From positions 1,426,001 to 1,490,000 of the forward strand of contig JADJWQ010000001.1 in the NCBI GenBank assembly GCA_016716265.1: a DNA stretch of 64,000 bases, given 5' to 3'. Under the pieces are notes generated by a model. The model was not told where the DNA came from and searched no databases. It saw only the letters and a list, made by a program, of their open reading frames with translations. This document shows positions 59,649 through 64,000 of this stretch, piece by piece. Every line of letters begins with the position of its first letter. Positions within the stretch are counted from its first letter, which is position 1. The position numbers and the translations under genes are program-made. This DNA comes from Planctomycetota bacterium (GTDB taxonomy: Bacteria; Planctomycetota; UBA1135; UBA2386).

Positions 59649-60818
59649 TCAGCGCACGTCGCGGCAGCTCGCCTCGACGACGGCTCGGAACTGAGCGCGC
59701 GGATTGCCGCCGTTCTGGCATTGCGTGAACACGACGCCGACCAGCTCGCGACGCGGATCGACCCACGCCCAGGTCCCGTCGGAGCCCGCGTGCGAGTAGC
59801 TGCCGTCCGGATGCACGCCGAGACCGAGGCCATACAGCTCCGCGGGCGCGGCGCGCCCGTCCGGTGCACGCAACCGCGCGGTCTCCGGCGTCGTCATCGC
59901 CCGCACCGATTCCGCGCTCAGGATGTGCACGTCGCCGTACGCCCCGCCCTGCAGCAGCGCCTGCAGGAACACGGCATAGTCGCGCGCGGTCGAGATCATG
60001 CCACCCGACGCGCGGACGAACGGGTAGTCCGGCGGATCGCCCGGCTGCCAGCCGGCGCGCCAGGTGCCGTCGGGCTGCCGTCGGAACACCGCGGACATCC
60101 GCTCCGGGTTCGCGGCGGACTCGTGGTTGCAGGTGTCGGTCATGCCGAGCGGCTCGTAGATCGCGAGGCGGAGCTGGTCGGCGAGATCGAGGCCCGACGC
60201 CACCTCGACCAGCGCGCCGAGCGTGTTGTAGCCGGCGTTCGAGTAGCTGTAGGTCGTCCCCGGTGCGACCGCCGCGCCGATCGTCCCGAACCGGTCGACC
60301 TCGGCCCGCAGCGACGGCGCGTCGGGATGCTCGGGGGAGGGGCCGAGTAGCGGCATCAGGAAGATGGGCTCGATCCGCAGCCCACTGGTGTGGCTGAGGA
60401 GCTGCCGCACCGTGATCCAGCCGGCGCGGTGGTTGTCGAACGACGGCAGATGCCGACGCACGACGTCGTCGAGCCCGAGCTTCCCGCGCTCGACGAGTTG
60501 CAGCACGGCCGTCGCGACCACCGGCTTCGTGTTCGACGCCAGCCGGAACAGCGAGTCGCGCTGCATCGGCAGCGCGCCGGCCACGTCCCGCACGCCGAAC
60601 GCCTCGTGCAGCACGATGCGTCCGCGCCGCGCCACCAGCACGACCGCGCCGCACAGCTCGTTCCGGGCGACCGCCTCGGCGAACAGCTCGGAACCGGCGC
60701 GCAGCACCGCGGCCGACATGCCGACCGACCCGGGCTCGCCGTCTCCCAACACCGGCGCCTGCGCCGGCAGCCACGCCGCGAACGCGAGCGCGGCCCAGAC
60801 CGACCGGCGCGCGCTCAT
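59649..60818 (-). CDS. serine beta-lactamase-like hydrolase
   Basis: A 389-residue exported enzyme of the beta-lactamase/transpeptidase-like family (class C, esterase or D-aminopeptidase type). The signal peptide is VWAALAFAAWLPAQ. The catalytic Ser-x-x-Lys is SNTK in FRLASNTKPVVAT, the Tyr-x-Asn is YSN in YSYSNAGYNTLG, and the third box is HAGSDG. VRQLLSHTSGL and ASGGMISTARDYAVFLQALL are typical of the family. The substrate is unknown. ATG 60818 overlaps the stop of the lipoprotein gene upstream (ATGA), so the two are co-expressed. Confidence 0.9.
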   Translation of the reverse strand: MSARRSVWAALAFAAWLPAQAPVLGDGEPGSVGMSAAVLRAGSELFAEAVARNELCGAVVLVARRGRIVLHEAFGVRDVAGALPMQRDSLFRLASNTKPVVATAVLQLVERGKLGLDDVVRRHLPSFDNHRAGWITVRQLLSHTSGLRIEPIFLMPLLGPSPEHPDAPSLRAEVDRFGTIGAAVAPGTTYSYSNAGYNTLGALVEVASGLDLADQLRLAIYEPLGMTDTCNHESAANPERMSAVFRRQPDGTWRAGWQPGDPPDYPFVRASGGMISTARDYAVFLQALLQGGAYGDVHILSAESVRAMTTPETARLRAPDGRAAPAELYGLGLGVHPDGSYSHAGSDGTWAWVDPRRELVGVVFTQCQNGGNPRAQFRAVVEASCRDVR

Positions 60819-61264
60819 CGGACCACGATCTCGAGCTTCAGCAGTCGGTCGATCCGCTCGTCGCGCGCGAGCGCGTAGGCGTCGCCCGCCTCCGCGCGGC
60901 GCCACGCGAGCTCGCGCTCGACGTCGCCGAGCTTGCGCTGCAGCTCGTCCCGCGGCCCGGCGACATCGGCGATCGCCCGGCGGATCTCGTCGGCGACGCC
61001 CTCGAGCGTGAAGATCCGCGCGAGGTTCGCGTCGGCCGACGCCTCGGACGGCACCGCATCGAGGTCGCCCGCGAGCGGATCGTCGGGATCGGCCGCGCGC
61101 GCCTCGGTGCCCTGCGCCGGCGGCACCGAGCCGTCGTAGAGCACGTACTCGCGGTCGCCACGATACAGGTCGGCGAGCGAGCAGCTCGCGCCGAGGACGG
61201 CCAACGACAGGGCCGCGAGCCTTCGGGCGGCCGCGGGAGCGACGGATGGGTGCGTCTGGTTCAT
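60815..61264 (-). CDS. small lipoprotein with a C-terminal coiled coil
   Basis: A 149-residue protein. The signal peptide ends in the lipobox LGASC, followed by an acidic linker (RAADPDDPLAGDLDAVPSE). The last 65 residues form a charged coiled coil (VADEIRRAIADVAGPRDELQRKLGDVERELAWRRAE). No family is recognised. Its stop overlaps the serine hydrolase start, so it may help localise that enzyme. Confidence 0.75.
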   Translation of the reverse strand: MNQTHPSVAPAAARRLAALSLAVLGASCSLADLYRGDREYVLYDGSVPPAQGTEARAADPDDPLAGDLDAVPSEASADANLARIFTLEGVADEIRRAIADVAGPRDELQRKLGDVERELAWRRAEAGDAYALARDERIDRLLKLEIVVR

Positions 61265-61381
61265 CGGAGTCGGCTACCTCGGCCAGATCCTGCCAGCACG
61301 GCGGCGCCGACGAAAGCCGCGAGTGCCCGCCGGTCGATGTCGCAATCGTCGGCAACCCGACGATGATCGGACTCTCGCGCG

Positions 61382-63169
61382 ATGACCGCCGCCTCGCTGA
61401 CCGCACTGACCATCCTCGGCGTCGCCATGGTCCTGTTCGTCCGGGGCACCTGGCGCCACGACGTCGTGGCGTTCGGCGCGCTGATGGCGGCGGTGTGCGT
61501 CGGCGTGGTCGACGCCGATCGCGCTCTGCGCGGCTTCGGCCACCCGGCGGTGTTCACGGTCGCCGCGGTGCTGGTGATCAGCCGCGCACTGCAGATCTCC
61601 GGCGCGCTCGACGGCATCGCGGAACGGCTCGCCCGGCTGGAGCAGCGGCCGGGGCTGCAGCTCGCCGCACTGACGGGGCTGGCGACCGGACTGTCCACGG
61701 TCATGAACAACGTCGGTGCGCTCGCGCTCGTGATGCCGCTCGCGATGGAGACGAGCGCTCGCAGCGGGCGACCACCGTCGCGCGTGCTGCTGCCGATCGC
61801 GTTCGGGGCGATCCTCGGCGGACTCGGCACGCTGATCGGCACGCCGCCGAACCTCGTCGTGTCGCTGTACCGCGCCGAGCGACTCGGCGAGGGCTTCGCG
61901 ATGTTCGAGTACCTACCGCTCGGGCTCCCGATCGCGCTGGCCGGCGGCGCCTTCCTGCTGGGCGCAGCGCCGCGGCTGCTCGCCGGGCGCGACCGCGAGG
62001 GTCGGCCCACCGCGGTCGCGTTCGAGGTCGAGAAGTACGTGACCGAGCTGCGCGTCGCCCACGGCTCGCGGCTGATCGGCCAGACGCTCGCCGAGCTCGC
62101 CGACCCGGCGGAGCGGGACCTCGAGGTCCTCGGCCTCGTGCGCTCCGAGGTCCCGCTGTTCCAGTCGATCTTCCACCTGCCGCTGCGACCCGGCGACGTG
62201 CTGGTGCTGCGCGCCCACTCGCGGACCTTCGAGCGGCTCGCACGCATCCCGGGTCTCGAACACGTGCCGACGACGACCGATGCGGACGCCGAGCCGGCGG
62301 CCAGCGCGGAGACCGGCGTCGTCGAGGTCGTCGTGCCGGTCGGCTCGCGCATGGAGGGTCGGACGCCGCGCAGCCTGCGCCTGCACACGCGCATGGGCAT
62401 CAACATCCTCGCGATCGGACGCCGGGGCCGCCCGTTCGCCGACCGGCTGGGCGACGTCGTGCTGCGCGCGGGCGACGTGCTGCTGCTGCAGGGCGACCGC
62501 GAGAAGATCGCCGAGACCTCGCAGACCTACGGCTGCCTGCCGCTCGCCGAGCGCGACCTGCGGATGACGAAGCCGCGGCACCGCCACCTGCCCGCGCTGC
62601 TGTTCCTGGCCGCGATCGCGTTGACGGCGACGCACGCGCTGCCGGTGCACATCGCGTTCGGGCTCGCCGTGGTCGGCCTCGTCGTCTCGCAGAGCTTCAC
62701 GATCCGCCAGCTCTACGAGACGATCGACTGGTCCGTCATCGTGTTGCTCGCGGCGATGATCCCGCTGGGCGAGGCGCTCGAGACGACCGGCGCGACTGCG
62801 GCGATCGCCGGCTGGCTCGCCGGTTCGGGAGGCGGGGCGGGCGCCATCCCGGCGCTCGCGCTGCTGCTCGCGACCACGGCGCTGCTGACCAACTTCGTGA
62901 ACAATGCCGCGACCGCCGTCGTCATGGCCCCGATCGGCTTCGAGCTCGCTACCGAGCTCCATTGGGACCCGGACCCGTTCCTGATGGCCGTGACCGTCGG
63001 CGCGAGCTGCGCGTTCGTGACCCCGATCGGCCACCAGAACAGCGTGTTGATCATGGGGCCCGGCGGCTATTCCTTCGGCGACTTCGCGCGGGTCGGACTG
63101 CCGCTGACGCTCGTCGTCTTCGCGGTGGCCATCCCCGCAATCGCATTGCTGTGGCCACCGACGCGCTAG
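61382..63169 (+). CDS. SLC13-type ion transporter with TrkA-C domains
   Basis: A 595-residue membrane protein of the divalent anion/sodium symporter class (SLC13/ArsB-NhaD fold). Two membrane halves carry the hairpin motifs: GLATGLSTVMNNVGALALVMPLAMET with GTLIGTPPNLVVS, and TTALLTNFVNNAATAVVMAPIGF with FVTPIGHQNSVLIMGPGGY. Between them sit two TrkA-C (RCK C-terminal) domains: VLGLVRSEVPLFQSIFHLPLRPGDVLVLRA and ILAIGRRGRPFADRLGDVVLRAGDVLLLQG. This gives a regulated sulfate, phosphate or dicarboxylate carrier; the substrate is not readable. ATG 61382. It diverges from the coiled-coil lipoprotein gene. Confidence 0.9.
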   Translation: MTAASLTALTILGVAMVLFVRGTWRHDVVAFGALMAAVCVGVVDADRALRGFGHPAVFTVAAVLVISRALQISGALDGIAERLARLEQRPGLQLAALTGLATGLSTVMNNVGALALVMPLAMETSARSGRPPSRVLLPIAFGAILGGLGTLIGTPPNLVVSLYRAERLGEGFAMFEYLPLGLPIALAGGAFLLGAAPRLLAGRDREGRPTAVAFEVEKYVTELRVAHGSRLIGQTLAELADPAERDLEVLGLVRSEVPLFQSIFHLPLRPGDVLVLRAHSRTFERLARIPGLEHVPTTTDADAEPAASAETGVVEVVVPVGSRMEGRTPRSLRLHTRMGINILAIGRRGRPFADRLGDVVLRAGDVLLLQGDREKIAETSQTYGCLPLAERDLRMTKPRHRHLPALLFLAAIALTATHALPVHIAFGLAVVGLVVSQSFTIRQLYETIDWSVIVLLAAMIPLGEALETTGATAAIAGWLAGSGGGAGAIPALALLLATTALLTNFVNNAATAVVMAPIGFELATELHWDPDPFLMAVTVGASCAFVTPIGHQNSVLIMGPGGYSFGDFARVGLPLTLVVFAVAIPAIALLWPPTR

Positions 63170-63212
63170 CCCGGAGTACGGTGCGTGAGCCGGGTGCACC
63201 CCACGGCCGCTG

Positions 63213-64000
63213 TCACCGACGCTCGGCGCTCTGCGACGAGTCGTAGAGGAAGCGGTAGCGCTCGACGATCGCGGCGCGCTGCGCGTCGGTCGAGGCCGAC
63301 ATGATGGTGCCGAAGTCCTCGCCGGTGACGACGCGCAGCATCTTGCCGGCGAGCGCGCGCAGGTGCGGCTGTCCGCACTCCATCACCAGCCGACACAGCT
63401 CGGGTACCGCGGCGACGCCCTGGCCGGGCGCCAGGTCCTCGGGCTTCAGGGTGTTGGCGACCTCGGAGGCCGCGAGACCGTCCAGGAACCAGCGCGCCTG
63501 CGTCCGGTCGCGGTTCGCGCGCCACCAGTCGCGGAGGGCCCGATCGCGGTCGGTCGCCGCGAGCAGGTCGAGGCCGGTGATCCCGGCGATCAACGTCGCG
63601 ACGCGCAGGCGCTCGCCGTCGACGGCCATCATCGACATCAGCTCGGGCAGCGCCGCAGCATCCTGGAACTCACCGGCGAGCAGAGCGATCCGCTGGCGGA
63701 CCTGCTCGCTCGGATGCTCGAGGTGCGGACGCAGCGCCGGCGTCGCGAGCGCATCTCCCATGCGACGCAGGAACTCGCGCGAGAGCTGGCCGAGCGTGTC
63801 CTCGCCGCGCAGCACGAAGATCGCTGCGAGCTCGTTCGCCGCGCGCGGGTCGCGCATCTGACCGAGCGATTGGACGATCGCGCGGCGGTCGGCCGGATCC
63901 GGCGACGGGAAGGCCTTGCGCAGCACCTCGAACACGCGGTCACCACCGATGCGACCGAGCGCCACCCAGATCGTGCGCCGCAGCTCGGCGTCGAGGTCCT
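63213..64000 (-). CDS. HEAT-repeat protein, C-terminal part, cut by the window edge
   Basis: The frame is open to the right edge (RRTIWVALGRIGGDRVFEVLRK), so the start lies outside. About 260 residues are visible, as helical pairs of 30-40 residues: DRRAIVQSLGQMRDPRAANELAAIF, PALRPHLEHPSEQVRQRIALLAGEFQDAAALPELMSM, LRVATLIAGITGLDLLAATDRDRALRDWWRANRD. These are HEAT-type repeats with a W-rich unit often seen in planctomycete proteins. It ends in YRFLYDSSQSAERR and converges on the ion transporter gene, 43 bases away. Confidence 0.75.
   Translation of the reverse strand, partial: DLDAELRRTIWVALGRIGGDRVFEVLRKAFPSPDPADRRAIVQSLGQMRDPRAANELAAIFVLRGEDTLGQLSREFLRRMGDALATPALRPHLEHPSEQVRQRIALLAGEFQDAAALPELMSMMAVDGERLRVATLIAGITGLDLLAATDRDRALRDWWRANRDRTQARWFLDGLAASEVANTLKPEDLAPGQGVAAVPELCRLVMECGQPHLRALAGKMLRVVTGEDFGTIMSASTDAQRAAIVERYRFLYDSSQSAERR

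Overview
The window is about 70% GC and densely coded, and it comes from a Gram-negative-type bacterium. It encodes lipoproteins, an outer-membrane porin-like protein, diaminopimelate-type peptidoglycan synthesis and periplasmic c-type cytochromes. The best guess is a deep-branching, high-GC planctomycete-like lineage. The reasons are a dcw cluster with no ftsQ/ftsA/ftsZ after murB, a MoxR/Bat cluster, sigma-54 control, many multiheme cytochromes and large secreted proteins of unknown function. That placement is inference; no rRNA or tRNA gene is visible to test it.

Left part (1-10 kb): the end of an unknown gene, a secreted protein, then a tightly packed plus-strand module at 2158-8274. The module encodes an exported trypsin-like protease, a DUF559 (Vsr-like) nuclease-fold protein, an unknown protein, and a 1,038-residue ATPase that joins an AAA/STAND-like domain to a HerA/FtsK-like motor. 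It resembles a defence or DNA-processing system but matches none I can name, and is the main candidate for something new. A caspase-fold (C25-like) secreted protein converges on it.

Respiratory and regulatory part (10-25 kb): a receiver protein with a hydrophobic C-terminal tail is followed by a nine-heme cytochrome fused to a cytochrome b. Then come a four-heme c554-type cytochrome and, further on, a nineteen-heme cytochrome fused to a cytochrome b. On the minus strand follow a lone receiver, an NtrC-type sigma-54 activator and a histidine kinase whose sensor domain carries two heme-attachment motifs. Sigma-54-type promoters (GG-N10-GC) lie before the tailed receiver and before the lone receiver. 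The simplest reading is a heme-based redox sensor that drives cytochrome genes through sigma-54. A small decayed island (about 13.9-18.0 kb) sits inside this block. It holds a PLD-nuclease/DEAD helicase gene split by an in-frame TAA and an IS21 istA remnant.

Cell-wall part (25-39 kb, minus strand, transcribed from mraZ towards murB): mraZ, rsmH, an ftsL-like gene, ftsI, murE, murF, mraY, ftsW, a LysM protein, murG, murC, murB. An 11-bp-spaced TGG repeat array and a possible promoter lie before mraZ.

Bat/MoxR part (39-53 kb): a frameshifted zinc-finger protein, a HEAT lipoprotein, a BatD-BatE fusion, BatC with a hexapeptide repeat, BatB, BatA, a DUF4381-like lipoprotein, a secreted protein, a DUF58 protein and MoxR. 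Citrate synthase is inserted on the opposite strand between the last two. A shared 42-bp element precedes both moxR and the DUF4381-like gene.

Right part (53-64 kb): a membrane spermidine-synthase-like protein, a zinc/manganese uptake cassette (porin, binding protein, ATPase, permease), a serine hydrolase with a coiled-coil lipoprotein, an SLC13/TrkA-C anion transporter and the end of a HEAT-repeat protein.
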